DNA from: Desulfurococcales archaeon | Lineage (GTDB): Archaea > Thermoproteota > Thermoprotei_A > Sulfolobales > NBVN01 | Direction: 5' to 3' | Assembly: GCA_023255955.1 (NCBI GenBank) | Contig: JAGDWD010000004.1 | Coordinates: 1-64,000, forward strand | Length of the DNA: 64,000 bases | Shown here: positions 53,066 through 61,774 of the stretch, piece by piece | Layout: each line of letters starts with the position of its first letter | Position numbering within the stretch: position 1 is the stretch's first letter | Position numbers and translations under genes: made by a program | The notes under the pieces: generated by a model | Database searches by the model: none | Told to the model about the DNA's origin: nothing | What the model saw: only the letters and a program-made list of their open reading frames with translations

Positions 53066-54130
53066 ATGCGGGTAGTTGTTCTTGGTGCTGGGAGGGTCGG
53101 TTCCCTCATAGCTCGAGAGCTTAGTAAGCTATTCGAAGTCACTGTCGTGGACTTAGATAAGAGGAAGCTCGAGGCTTTGGGGAGGGAGGTAGCCACCCTG
53201 TCTATGGATGTAAGTAGCGAGGATAAGTTAGTTGAGGTAGTGAGGGGCTATGAACTCGTAGTTGACGCCCTCCCGGGTAGTCTAGGACTGCGTGTGCTTA
53301 GGGCGTGTGTGAGAGGGAGGAAAGACCTCGTCGACGTATCGTTCATGCCTGAGGAAGTGCTCACCATGAAGGAGGACGTGTTTAGTGCTGGGATTACTGC
53401 TGTAGTTGACGCAGGTTTCGCTCCGGGGTTGAGTAACATGATGGTTGGTAGGGCTTTAGCAGATTTCGGCTACTTAGACTCTGTGGAGATAAATGTTGGT
53501 GGGTTACCTAAGACACCTAAGCCACCCCTCTACCACATGGTTCTCTTCTCGGTGAGGGACCTCATAGACGAGTACCTCAGGCCTGCGAGGATGATTAGAG
53601 AGGGTCGGCTAGTCTACTTAGACCCCCTCAGCGTGGTCGAGAAAGTGAGCATCACGGGCTTCGAGCTCGAGAGATTTCCAACTGACGGGCTTAGAACTAT
53701 GCTGAGCACTGTAGGAGCCCGCAACATGGTGGAGTACACCCTCAGATGGCCCGGTCACCTGGAGAGGATGAGGGTTCTTAAGGAGCTAGGTTTCTTCAGT
53801 AAGGATAATCTGGAGAGGACTATCCAGACCATAGCTCCCCACATGACTTACGAAGGTGAGGACATGTCCTTAATGGAGGTCGTTATTAGATACGGTAATA
53901 AGGAGGTCAGATACCTACTGTACGATGAGGCTGTAGGTGGGGATACATCGATGGCTAGAGTGACCGGCTACACAGCTACCTACATAGCCCACCTACTAGC
54001 TAGGGGGAAGGTGGAGAGGGGGTTGATACCGCCAGAACACCTAGGAACTAGGCAGGACACATTCAACTACGTCGTAGAGAACCTCAGGTCTAGAGGGGTT
54101 AGGATAGAGCAGAAGGTTACGTATCCCTAG
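53066..54130 (+). CDS. saccharopine/lysine-6-dehydrogenase-like oxidoreductase
   Basis: A 354-residue enzyme. VVVLGAGRVGSLIARELS is the NAD(P)-binding start. DVSFMPEEVLTMKEDVFSAG and VVDAGFAPGLSNMMVG match the saccharopine-dehydrogenase-like group containing L-lysine 6-dehydrogenase. Likely reaction: oxidative deamination of lysine or a related amino acid. The start is ATG 53066, with GGTGA and GGGGA ahead. The promoter TATTAAAA near 53024-53031 is close to the Trm14 promoter region, so the two divergent genes may share control elements. Confidence 0.75.
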   Translation: MRVVVLGAGRVGSLIARELSKLFEVTVVDLDKRKLEALGREVATLSMDVSSEDKLVEVVRGYELVVDALPGSLGLRVLRACVRGRKDLVDVSFMPEEVLTMKEDVFSAGITAVVDAGFAPGLSNMMVGRALADFGYLDSVEINVGGLPKTPKPPLYHMVLFSVRDLIDEYLRPARMIREGRLVYLDPLSVVEKVSITGFELERFPTDGLRTMLSTVGARNMVEYTLRWPGHLERMRVLKELGFFSKDNLERTIQTIAPHMTYEGEDMSLMEVVIRYGNKEVRYLLYDEAVGGDTSMARVTGYTATYIAHLLARGKVERGLIPPEHLGTRQDTFNYVVENLRSRGVRIEQKVTYP

Positions 54131-54150
54131 GGCTTAATCTAGGTAGGATC

Positions 54151-55134
54151 TCACCTAGTTCTCGTAGAGCGGGTTACGCTCTTCTTACGGATCGGGTAGA
54201 ACTTAACGTCTATGTGGTACACTAACCCGGAGCTTTCCCGCACTATTTTTATGATTCTCCTCCTGATTTTGTGGAGCTCTAGGACAGTTATCCTCGGGTT
54301 GACGTCTATGGAGACCTCCACTACCGAGAACGAGCCAAGCTTTCTCGCGATTACGTTCCTGACCTTAGCCTTCCCGGGGTCGAGTTCTGTGAGCTTGGTT
54401 AGTAAGTACGACTCTAGGTCGGGAACCCTATTCGAGCCTGTGAACGCCCTGATGTTGTCTTTGAATACTTCTAGGAGGCTGTGAGCTACGAACAGCATTA
54501 GTATGAAGGTGAAAAATAGCTCCATAACGTAGCTACGAGTAGTAGTGGTCACCACTATCCCGATGGAGGCTATGATCGAAGCTGCCAGATCTATTAAGGC
54601 GTGTGCTGAGTCGAAATTCAGTATCTCCACCCTGTACTTGAGGTAGTTCCTTCTCTGAATTACGAACATTGAGCCAGTTATCGTAGCTCCGGTAATCGTT
54701 GCTACTAGGGGTACGTAACCTACGTAGGACGGGGCCCCACTCTCAGCTATGGATCTCAGGTAGTCAATGAAGAAGTAGCTGTAGGTAGCTAACACAGTTA
54801 CCGAACCTAAGCTAACGATCACCCCCTCCAACATTAAGATCGACCAAGGGAATCTCCTACTTAACCTACTAGCTAGGTATAGCACTAGAAGTAGAACCCC
54901 CTCCAGCACCGTGTCCACGACCCAGTGGAGGAGGTCTGTCATTAATATGAGGCCACCACTCACTAGGAACACGAGAGCACCAACTACGGTTCCAGCTAGT
55001 GATAACAGGAAAGAGAGTAGTAGAGCTCTAGAAGCTCCCCTAAGTCTCAGCCCGAGGCTTTTAGGGCCTCCAGTACCCGAATTCCTCCCAGTTGGCGACC
55101 TATTCACTACCCAGTTAACCCCTGGTCCCAGCAT
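54151..55134 (-). CDS. cation diffusion facilitator (CDF) transporter
   Basis: A 327-residue metal efflux protein from ATG 55134, chosen because GGTGAG stands directly ahead; the frame is open to 55218. The metal site is formed by TDLLHWVVDT in one helix and NFDSAHALIDLAAS in another (HxxxD and DxxxH patterns). Six hydrophobic segments precede a cytosolic domain with VEVSIDVNPRITVLELHKIR. It exports Zn2+, Fe2+, Ni2+ or similar from the cell. Convergent with the dehydrogenase. Confidence 0.85.
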   Translation of the reverse strand: MLGPGVNWVVNRSPTGRNSGTGGPKSLGLRLRGASRALLLSFLLSLAGTVVGALVFLVSGGLILMTDLLHWVVDTVLEGVLLLVLYLASRLSRRFPWSILMLEGVIVSLGSVTVLATYSYFFIDYLRSIAESGAPSYVGYVPLVATITGATITGSMFVIQRRNYLKYRVEILNFDSAHALIDLAASIIASIGIVVTTTTRSYVMELFFTFILMLFVAHSLLEVFKDNIRAFTGSNRVPDLESYLLTKLTELDPGKAKVRNVIARKLGSFSVVEVSIDVNPRITVLELHKIRRRIIKIVRESSGLVYHIDVKFYPIRKKSVTRSTRTR

Positions 55135-55414
55135 GATGCGCTCACCGAGCTTAATCCAACTACGTGGAGCCCTGCTGAAGCTAGTGCTACAGATTCCCCA
55201 TCTATGTCGGCCCCTCACAGCTGATGATCATCGGGGAACGTGCTTACCTATCCTCACCTATATAGTGTTCCACACATTTAAATCACCATAAAACTATGTC
55301 AGGACCTCCTAGTCACGACCTAGGTGTAGTTCCCTAGTCGAGCAGGGTCTGGAACTAGGTTGGTTTGGTGGTTGAACTGGAGATCTCTGTTCAGGGCGGG
55401 GTGGAGGTTTGTTA

Positions 55415-56701
55415 TCATATTATACATTTAGCTAACCCAGTACTATAGACACACTCACTACAACCTACTTCATTACCGTAACAATCGAAACCGTTTTCAT
55501 TAATGTACCAGCAGTTTAGTGTAGATAGGTTGCAGTCTGGGCACCACGGTACGTTCTTAGAGAACTCTCTCCTAATGCTCCTGAAAGTAATGTACTTAGG
55601 CTTCATCCATATATCCCTCAACCTCTCTCTCCACAGGTCACCGAAAATCACTCTACGAATAATCTTATAATGGTTATTTACGAATAGTGGGTGCTCGTAT
55701 GCTAGATCCATACATGGTGCTACCAAGCCGTCATACCTTACGTAGACGTAGTCCCCATCAATATACGGGCATGAACGTCTATTAGCGTCAGCATAGACCT
55801 CCGGTAAGTTAATCGTTAATCCCATTTCAATAGCTCTACTCCTAGCTTCCGCTAGTGTTCTTGAAGTCTCCTCCAGGATGGTTTTTCTTTCTAGCGCGTA
55901 CTTAATGTTTGCTGTATTTAAGCTATAGCCCCTCCTTATAGCCTCCTCATATATTTTACTATATATTGCTTGCCACCCGATTTCCGGCTCTAAATGACTT
56001 TGCCTTCTAAGAACCTCTATGAAGGCGTAATGAGAGATCTTCTCCCACTCTTCCAGCCCTATCTTCTCAACGAGTTTAACTGGGTATTCACTGGATAAGC
56101 TATAGAGGGTTTGATCTGCTAGAGTGCTCGTATATGTTATTAAGTGACTTATGGTTAGCTCGTCGATACCTAATTTCACTACTTCATTGAGTAGGTCGAG
56201 TAGTTCTCTAAGATTTTCCCTCATTAGTATAGCGGCTACACTTACCTTACCACCACGCTTTCTAGCTACTTTCACAGCCTCCGCGAGATTGTGGAGTAAA
56301 GGGTACTGGGAGCTACCTACCCTAATGCTACTTAACTTAATGAGGTCACCGCTGTCGACACTGAATACTAGCTCGTTTAACCCGCTACTGAATAGCTTCT
56401 CAACAAGCTCTGAGGTTGCTAGAGAGCCGTTCGTAACTACAAGTATATGTGTTGAATCTCCGAACACTCTCCTATATTCCTTAATGAATAATGGAAGGTC
56501 CGGATGTAGTAGTGGCTCACCAAATCCATAGAGTGCTAGTCTCTCTAGTGCTGTGCTCACCTCATTCACTATCTTACTAAATAGCTTAGGGTCGAGTAAG
56601 CCGTACTTCTCGCTCCTCCATGTTCTCCTCATACACATAACACAGTCGAAATTACATCTATTAGTGACCTCTATCTGTAGACTGCGTGGAGCATTACTCA
56701 T
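55415..56701 (-). CDS. radical SAM/SPASM maturase of tungsten oxidoreductase
   Basis: A 428-residue radical SAM enzyme. C16-x3-C20-x2-C23 (TNRCNFDCVMC) binds the SAM cluster, with YGFGEPLLHPDL after it. A cysteine-rich C-terminal SPASM-like domain contains VPWCPDCNLSTLNC, FDCYGNEVGCSECVY and a last cysteine in LAKC. It lies directly behind genes for a MoaD-like protein and an aldehyde:ferredoxin oxidoreductase. This arrangement is known for the radical SAM maturase family of tungsten-cofactor oxidoreductases. It presumably helps assemble or modify the W-pterin enzyme; the chemistry is not established. The start is ATG 56701. Confidence 0.85.
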   Translation of the reverse strand: MSNAPRSLQIEVTNRCNFDCVMCMRRTWRSEKYGLLDPKLFSKIVNEVSTALERLALYGFGEPLLHPDLPLFIKEYRRVFGDSTHILVVTNGSLATSELVEKLFSSGLNELVFSVDSGDLIKLSSIRVGSSQYPLLHNLAEAVKVARKRGGKVSVAAILMRENLRELLDLLNEVVKLGIDELTISHLITYTSTLADQTLYSLSSEYPVKLVEKIGLEEWEKISHYAFIEVLRRQSHLEPEIGWQAIYSKIYEEAIRRGYSLNTANIKYALERKTILEETSRTLAEARSRAIEMGLTINLPEVYADANRRSCPYIDGDYVYVRYDGLVAPCMDLAYEHPLFVNNHYKIIRRVIFGDLWRERLRDIWMKPKYITFRSIRREFSKNVPWCPDCNLSTLNCWYINENGFDCYGNEVGCSECVYSTGLAKCII

Positions 56702-56707
56702 CGTCTG

Positions 56708-56983
56708 CTATCCACCTGCTAAAGGAGGAAATATAGCTATCGTATCCCCCTCACCTAGTTTTAGGTCCTTAACGAACTGTATGTGCCTACCGTTGACAAG
56801 GATAATTCTATCATTTCTAAATCCTTCGTTGGTTAGTACATCATCTATGAAGTCCCTACCAAGAACTTCACCAGCCTTCTCAATTACCTCTCTAAAATCA
56901 CCTCTTTCTGATTCGATCTCAATTTCTCTCACACCGTACTTATCTCTCAAGGTCGCAAATAGGAGTATCTTGACCCTAACCAA
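56708..56983 (-). CDS. MoaD/ThiS-like small sulfur-carrier protein
   Basis: A 91-residue ubiquitin-fold protein ending in the diglycine FPPLAGG, which is needed for thiocarboxylation. VKILLFATLRDKYGVREIEI is the typical first strand of MoaD. It would deliver sulfur to the dithiolene of the pterin cofactor used by the aldehyde:ferredoxin oxidoreductase next door. Its stop is 6 bp from the maturase start and its own start is 34 bp from the AOR stop, so all three genes form one operon. Reads better as a dedicated W-cofactor MoaD than the housekeeping copy. Confidence 0.9.
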   Translation of the reverse strand: MVRVKILLFATLRDKYGVREIEIESERGDFREVIEKAGEVLGRDFIDDVLTNEGFRNDRIILVNGRHIQFVKDLKLGEGDTIAIFPPLAGG

Positions 56984-57017
56984 GGAAAAACACCTTAAGG
57001 TTTAAGTGAATTTAAAC

Positions 57018-58868
57018 TTAAAGCTCTATCCTAAGCTCCCTGAGTTTCTCAGGTGTTGGGATACCGTTCACCCATCCTCTTAACTCGTAGTACTCCTTCA
57101 GCATTACATCTAATTCAACTACATGTCCCTTAGCTGGTCCTTCCGGCATAGGCTCCTTCAGTAATCTAGGTGGTAATGTGTCGTCCTTTGCTGAGAACCC
57201 GTATAGGGACATTATGTACCTCTCTAGGTTGTATATCCTCTCACCAATCCTCATAACGTCTTCTTCGGTGAAGCTGTATCCCGCTACCGCATTAAATAGC
57301 CTTGCGTAGTCCCTAGCACCGATCTCGAATGTCGTGAATAAGCAGTTAACAGCTGAGTTCACTACGCTTGTTAGGTCCTGGAATATCTTCGCTAGCTTCG
57401 CTTTCCCGGTCGGGGTGAGCGGGTCTGTCTTCTCCGGTATGCCAAGCACCTCTGAAGCTATGGTATAGCCAGATACGTGACACCCTCCTCTATTTGCTGT
57501 AGCGTAATTCAATCCGATGCCCTTCGCGGCTCTCGGGTCATAAGCTGGTAGTTCCAGCCCTTTAACACTCATACTTAACTCCGGAGCACCATACATTTCT
57601 GCCAGTCTCTTACTTCCAAGAGCGAGCTTAGCCCCGAAGCCAGCTTTATATGCCGTCCTCCACACGGCCTCAACTAGTGCGGCTGGGTTACCGAACCTTA
57701 AGTCTAGGCCCTCTAGATCCTCCTCAGGTATCAACTTCCTCTCATATAGCTCCATAGCCGTCGCGATGGTGGATCCCATGCTTATTGTATCTATCCCCAG
57801 CTCATCACAGAAATGATTAGCCTTTATTACCGCCTCAAGGTCCATTACACCAGTATCGTTTCCGAGAGCCCATACAGACTCGTACTCAGGGCCCTCAGTA
57901 TACAGTATCTGGTAAGGTCCGAACTGTACACGAGTTACCCTACCACACGCTATCTGACATCCCCAGCACGGTCTACGCTTAATAAGGTACTTCGACGCTA
58001 GCGTCTCACCACTTATCTTATCTGCCTCAGGGTTGTAACCGGTCTGCCAGTTCTTATAGGGTAGCCCACCAATCTGGTTTATTATGTTTACTAGTATAGC
58101 TGTACCGTACTGCGGTAACCCACTCCCAGTAACAGGGTTCTTCCTCATTCTCTCAGCCATTTCAGCAACTAGCTTCCTGTACTCCTCCACATTAGCTACC
58201 TGTGGCTGATGATCGCCTGCTACAACAACTGCTTTAAGTTTCTTAGATCCCATCACAGCTCCTAAACCTGTTCTACCAGCTGCTCTATGCTCGTCGTTCA
58301 TTATGTTGGCGAAGAGAACCTTGTTTTCACCAGCTGGGCCTATACACGCCACGCTAGTATTCCTATGTCTGACCCTCTCCCTCAGGACCCTCGTTGTAGT
58401 GAAAGTGTTCAGTCCCCATAGATCCTCAGCATTACGAATATCGACATGACCATTCACTATCTCTATATATACAGGCTTCTCAGCAGCACCTTCAATAAAT
58501 ATCATATCATAACCAGCAAACTTCATGAACGGACCGAACTCACCACCACTATTAGCACTACCAACAGAACCGGTTAACGGACTCCTCAATGCCATAACAT
58601 GATATCTCCCGGGTGAGGGAATACCTACGATACCTGTGATAGGCCCCGTAGCAAATACTAACACATTTTCCGGCCCGAGAGGATCGATATCCCTTGGGGA
58701 AACACCCTTACTCATATACTCCTTCAAGTACCTCCTATACAGCACGTAGAGTGCGTACCCTTTCCCACCAATATATTTTTCTGCTATACCCGGGTCAATA
58801 GGTTCCTCACGAATAGTACCGTCAGTTAGATTAACGAATAGTGTCTTACCAATGTACCCTCCCTTCAA
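57018..58868 (-). CDS. aor: aldehyde:ferredoxin oxidoreductase (tungsten enzyme)
   Basis: A 616-residue AOR-family enzyme that oxidises aldehydes to acids with ferredoxin, using a bis-pterin tungsten centre and a [4Fe-4S] cluster. N-terminal GKTLFVNLTDG and GGKGYALYVLYR are typical. HRAAGRTGLGAVMGSKKLKA is the pterin-binding block. RRPCWGCQIACGRV gives three cluster cysteines and VNSAVNCLF the fourth. NRGGCHVSGY is near the second pterin loop. The start is TTG 58868 with GGTGAA ahead; an ATG at 58873 is out of frame. First gene of the aor-moaD-maturase operon. Substrate aldehydes probably come from amino acid fermentation. Confidence 0.92.
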   Translation of the reverse strand: MKGGYIGKTLFVNLTDGTIREEPIDPGIAEKYIGGKGYALYVLYRRYLKEYMSKGVSPRDIDPLGPENVLVFATGPITGIVGIPSPGRYHVMALRSPLTGSVGSANSGGEFGPFMKFAGYDMIFIEGAAEKPVYIEIVNGHVDIRNAEDLWGLNTFTTTRVLRERVRHRNTSVACIGPAGENKVLFANIMNDEHRAAGRTGLGAVMGSKKLKAVVVAGDHQPQVANVEEYRKLVAEMAERMRKNPVTGSGLPQYGTAILVNIINQIGGLPYKNWQTGYNPEADKISGETLASKYLIKRRPCWGCQIACGRVTRVQFGPYQILYTEGPEYESVWALGNDTGVMDLEAVIKANHFCDELGIDTISMGSTIATAMELYERKLIPEEDLEGLDLRFGNPAALVEAVWRTAYKAGFGAKLALGSKRLAEMYGAPELSMSVKGLELPAYDPRAAKGIGLNYATANRGGCHVSGYTIASEVLGIPEKTDPLTPTGKAKLAKIFQDLTSVVNSAVNCLFTTFEIGARDYARLFNAVAGYSFTEEDVMRIGERIYNLERYIMSLYGFSAKDDTLPPRLLKEPMPEGPAKGHVVELDVMLKEYYELRGWVNGIPTPEKLRELRIEL

Positions 58869-58885
58869 AACATTTCACCACATGA

Positions 58886-58899
58886 TTATATTTTAAAGA
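58886..58899 (-). promoter_or_regulatory. TATA region of the AOR operon
   Basis: On the minus strand CTTTAAAATATAAT lies 18-31 nt before TTG 58868. A second TATA-like stretch, AATATATAAACC, follows at about 58902-58914. Either could drive the operon. Confidence 0.5.
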
Positions 58900-58911
58900 G
58901 AGGTTTATATA

Positions 58912-58938
58912 TTTTATACTGTTCATAACAATATAAAA
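58912..58938. promoter_or_regulatory. 27-bp imperfect palindrome upstream of the AOR operon
   Basis: TTTTATACTGTT and AACAATATAAAA are inverted repeats of 12 bp with one mismatch around a CAT centre. The element overlaps the upstream TATA-like stretch of the AOR operon and is a good candidate for binding a dimeric regulator, though AT-rich DNA makes chance symmetry more likely. Confidence 0.45.
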
Positions 58939-58985
58939 TGTTTGTAATCATATCGACTACGCAAATTAAAATAAAATCGGTTTTG

Positions 58986-59150
58986 CTAGGATGTCATGTT
59001 TAAATCGATTCTAAGTAGATTTTCAAGTTGCTCAATATATTTAAAGCCGTGGTCAGGAAATACGAGTACATAGTCTCCCTCCTCCAGCCCCCAACAAGCT
59101 AGTGGTAAGCTAATCCAGCTAAACATATCGAGCTTATTACCTGAGGTCGT
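58986..59150 (-). pseudogene. C-terminal remnant of a cysteine synthase-like PLP enzyme
   Basis: Minus-strand codons are open from after TAA 59151-59153 to TAG 58986-58988. An in-frame ATG at 59126 gives a 46-residue peptide. It contains LEEGDYVLVFPDHGFKYIE, which matches the last strand and helix of archaeal cysteine synthase/O-phosphoserine sulfhydrylase enzymes. The remaining 300 or so residues, including the PLP lysine, are missing, so this is a gene remnant. It lies beside a SerK-like gene; SerK makes O-phosphoserine, the substrate of exactly this enzyme. Confidence 0.55.
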
Positions 59151-59179
59151 TTAGTGTTAGCGGGTGACTCTAAAGTGGA

Positions 59180-59710
59180 ATGTCATTAACAGACTTCCTC
59201 AGATGTCTACTGGGCACTGACAGGCTCTACCCGTGGATAGAGCCACCGAAACTACATCTAAGAACATGTCTCGTCGAGGTATCTCTTCTAGCACCCCACG
59301 AGGACATAGATAGAGAGCATCTAAACCTTATTGAGGAAGATATTACTAGATCTAACTACGTGAAATATCCTCTAGTTGTCGATGTAAGGACCTTCATAGT
59401 CCTCGACGGCCACCACAGGCTAGAGGCTCTAAAGGAACTGGGATTCAGATATGTACCCGTATTCTTCGTGGACTACGCTGAGAACTACGTAGATGTCTAC
59501 CCGTTCAGGAAGGACGTTAAGGTAAGTAAGAGCTCTGTGGTATATAAGGTTCTTGCTGAGAGATCCCTATATCCACCTAAAACTACTAGACACATATATC
59601 AAGGGATATCGATACTCTCTACCTTCACACCTCTACAACTACTTGAAGCTCCTCATAGATACTCCAGTACCCTACTTATAGCTCCAAACATTGTTTGCTA
59701 CGGATGGTAG
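59180..59710 (+). CDS. SerK-like (ParB/sulfiredoxin-fold) serine kinase, short form
   Basis: A 176-residue protein of the ParB-like fold. LDGHHRLEALKELG is the nucleotide-binding signature. VEVSLLAPHEDIDREHL and the C-terminal YPPKTTRHIY match archaeal SerK, which uses ADP to phosphorylate free serine for cysteine synthesis. The Thermococcus enzyme is longer, with an extra segment between the DGHHR and PKTTRH blocks that is absent here. Activity is therefore uncertain. The start is ATG 59180. A T-run at 59766-59771 follows. Context: the cysteine-synthase remnant just upstream. Confidence 0.7.
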   Translation: MSLTDFLRCLLGTDRLYPWIEPPKLHLRTCLVEVSLLAPHEDIDREHLNLIEEDITRSNYVKYPLVVDVRTFIVLDGHHRLEALKELGFRYVPVFFVDYAENYVDVYPFRKDVKVSKSSVVYKVLAERSLYPPKTTRHIYQGISILSTFTPLQLLEAPHRYSSTLLIAPNIVCYGW

Positions 59711-59765
59711 GTACTTCCATATTATTTGTTTCTATTCATTTTCTTAGGTCTAGTAGGTTTGTAGC

Positions 59766-59771
59766 TTTTTT
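59766..59771 (+). terminator. T-run after the SerK-like gene
   Basis: Six T, 56 bp after the stop, in the gap before the convergent ABC permease. A hairpin CTGCTC/GAGCAG follows near 59817-59835. Either may end transcription. Confidence 0.3.
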
Positions 59772-59914
59772 ACTATGGTTGTGTGGTGTTCTGGGAAGCT
59801 TTAGTCTATGTTGTCTGCTGCTCTACTGGTGAGCAGTTCCTTGGAGGAATAAAATAGGTAGAGAGTAAATATTAGAGAGAATTTACGGTAAAAATATTAT
59901 TGGTTTTGTGTTCG

Positions 59915-60802
59915 TCAGTACCTTCTCAGCCTCGGGTTGAAGTATATCTCAAGCCCTCTACCTACCATCATGACGGACATGACGGTTACAGCTATCATCA
60001 GTCCAGGAGGTAGGAACCACCACCACAACCCCAGTATCGGGGCGTTCTTAACCATCGCGAAGTTCAGTATAGTGCCCCAACTCTTCACTGTCGGGTCTCC
60101 CAGGCCTAGGAAGCTGAGGGTTGCTTCTGTGAGCATAGCGTTGCCTGTCCTGACAACTATCTCGACAAGTATTATCGGTGCTATGTTAGGGAGTATGTGT
60201 CTGAATATTATCCTACGCGATGAAGCACCGAGGGCTAGGGTGGCCTCTATATACGGCCTCTCCTTAAGTGAGAGGGTTGCCGACCTAGTGAGCCTCGCTA
60301 CCGGGGGCCAAGATGTCAGGGCTATGGCTAGGATCACCGAGTAGTACATCGGCAGTCTCCCAGTCCTGATGATTACAGCCGCTAGGAAAATCGAGAACAG
60401 TAGTGACGGTATGGATAGCCATATATCGGTAATCCTCATGAGGATCTCATCAACTACCCTACCGTAGTAGCCGGCTGACACACCTACCAGAGTACCCAAC
60501 GTGGTGGCTGTCACAGCAGCTACGAACCCTATGAAGAGGGATGCCCTGGCACCGTAGATAAGCTCGCTGAATATGTCCTGACCTATGTCGTTAGTTCCAA
60601 GCAGGTGCTTCGGGCTAGGAGGCTCGTACGGCCTACCAACCCTCGCGAACGGGTTGTATGGTGCTATGTAGTCAGCAAATACTGCTATAAACACTATAAC
60701 TGCCAGTATCACCAACCCAACTATGGCAGCTCTATCCCTCCTAAACACGCTCCAGAACTCCCTTAACTTATACTGCCAACTGTAGACATTTACTGAGCTC
60801 AT
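59915..60802 (-). CDS. peptide-type ABC importer permease (DppC-like)
   Basis: A 295-residue permease with an N-terminal helix (AIVGLVILAVIVFIAVFADYIAPYNPF), the LGTNDIGQDIFSELIYGAR block of DppC/OppC, and the EAA loop EATLALGASSRRIIFRHILPN that docks on the ATPase. The stop follows GLEIYFNPRLRR, typical of the family. Its start overlaps the DppB-like gene by 4 nt. Third gene of the operon after the binding protein. No ATPase gene is seen in the window. Confidence 0.9.
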   Translation of the reverse strand: MSSVNVYSWQYKLREFWSVFRRDRAAIVGLVILAVIVFIAVFADYIAPYNPFARVGRPYEPPSPKHLLGTNDIGQDIFSELIYGARASLFIGFVAAVTATTLGTLVGVSAGYYGRVVDEILMRITDIWLSIPSLLFSIFLAAVIIRTGRLPMYYSVILAIALTSWPPVARLTRSATLSLKERPYIEATLALGASSRRIIFRHILPNIAPIILVEIVVRTGNAMLTEATLSFLGLGDPTVKSWGTILNFAMVKNAPILGLWWWFLPPGLMIAVTVMSVMMVGRGLEIYFNPRLRRY

Positions 60803-61764
60803 CTGTACCTCACCCTCGGATCTAAGTAGGCGTATAGTAGGTCTATAATGAAGTTAACCACGATAACACTCATCGTTAAGATAACTACAGCGCCCTGAAG
60901 GAGCCAGAAGTCCCTATTAAATATCGCTTCATAGACCAACCTCCCAGTCCCCGGATAGGAGAACACAGTCTCAGTCTGTATCGCGCCATCGATTATGAAG
61001 GCGTACCTCATCCCTAACACAGTTACGATTGGGAGCATAGCGTTCCTAGCTACATACTTCCTCTTAACGTACTTCTCGGGTAGCCCCTTAGCTACAGCAG
61101 TAGTTACGAAGTCCTCACCGAGAACATCGACAACGACGTTCCTCACGTATATGAGCTCGGAGAGAAAGCCCCTGAATGTCATAACGAAGAACGGTAGGAT
61201 GTAGTGCCAGAGGTAGTCCGAGATCCAGTCCCAGGTGAGTGAGAACGACTTACCCGGTGTTACAGCTCCGAAGATAGGTGTGAGCCTCAGCTGTACTGAG
61301 AATACGAACAGAAATATTATGGCTAGCCAGAAGTACGGTGTCGATCTAATGAACATCGATACGCTCATGAATACTGAGTCAAGTCTAGTGCCTCTCCTCC
61401 ACCCTATCTCTATCCCTATAGTGTAGGCTAGGTAGTTAGACAGGGTTATCGACGGGATGAGTAGGGCTAGAGTATACGGTAGTTTCTGCATTATTATGTC
61501 AAATACCGGTGCCTTGTAGTGAAGGGAGTATCCGAGGTCCCCCCTGAAGAGGTTCACGACGTAGTTCACGAACTGCTCATGAAGAGGTCTGTCCAGGCCG
61601 AACGCTGCCTTGAGGGCAGCTATGGTCGCAGGCGATATTCGCGGGTCATTAGCAAGCTCTGCTAAGGGGTCACCAGTCATTCTAGCTAGTAGGAAAACTA
61701 TTGCTATCACAACTATGAAGGTTATAAAAGAGGTGTAGATTCTCCTAACTAAAAAAGCCTTCAA
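60799..61764 (-). CDS. peptide-type ABC importer permease (DppB-like)
   Basis: A 321-residue partner permease. The N-terminus FLVRRIYTSFITFIVVIAIVFLLARMTGDP is typical of DppB/OppB. The EAA loop FVTTAVAKGLPEKYVKRKYVARNAMLP lies in the second half and the protein ends LLYAYLDPRVRYR. Six hydrophobic segments. Sits 10 bp after the binding-protein gene. In Thermoproteota such systems may carry peptides or oligosaccharides. Confidence 0.9.
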   Translation of the reverse strand: MKAFLVRRIYTSFITFIVVIAIVFLLARMTGDPLAELANDPRISPATIAALKAAFGLDRPLHEQFVNYVVNLFRGDLGYSLHYKAPVFDIIMQKLPYTLALLIPSITLSNYLAYTIGIEIGWRRGTRLDSVFMSVSMFIRSTPYFWLAIIFLFVFSVQLRLTPIFGAVTPGKSFSLTWDWISDYLWHYILPFFVMTFRGFLSELIYVRNVVVDVLGEDFVTTAVAKGLPEKYVKRKYVARNAMLPIVTVLGMRYAFIIDGAIQTETVFSYPGTGRLVYEAIFNRDFWLLQGAVVILTMSVIVVNFIIDLLYAYLDPRVRYR

Positions 61765-61774
61765 CTTAACTCAC

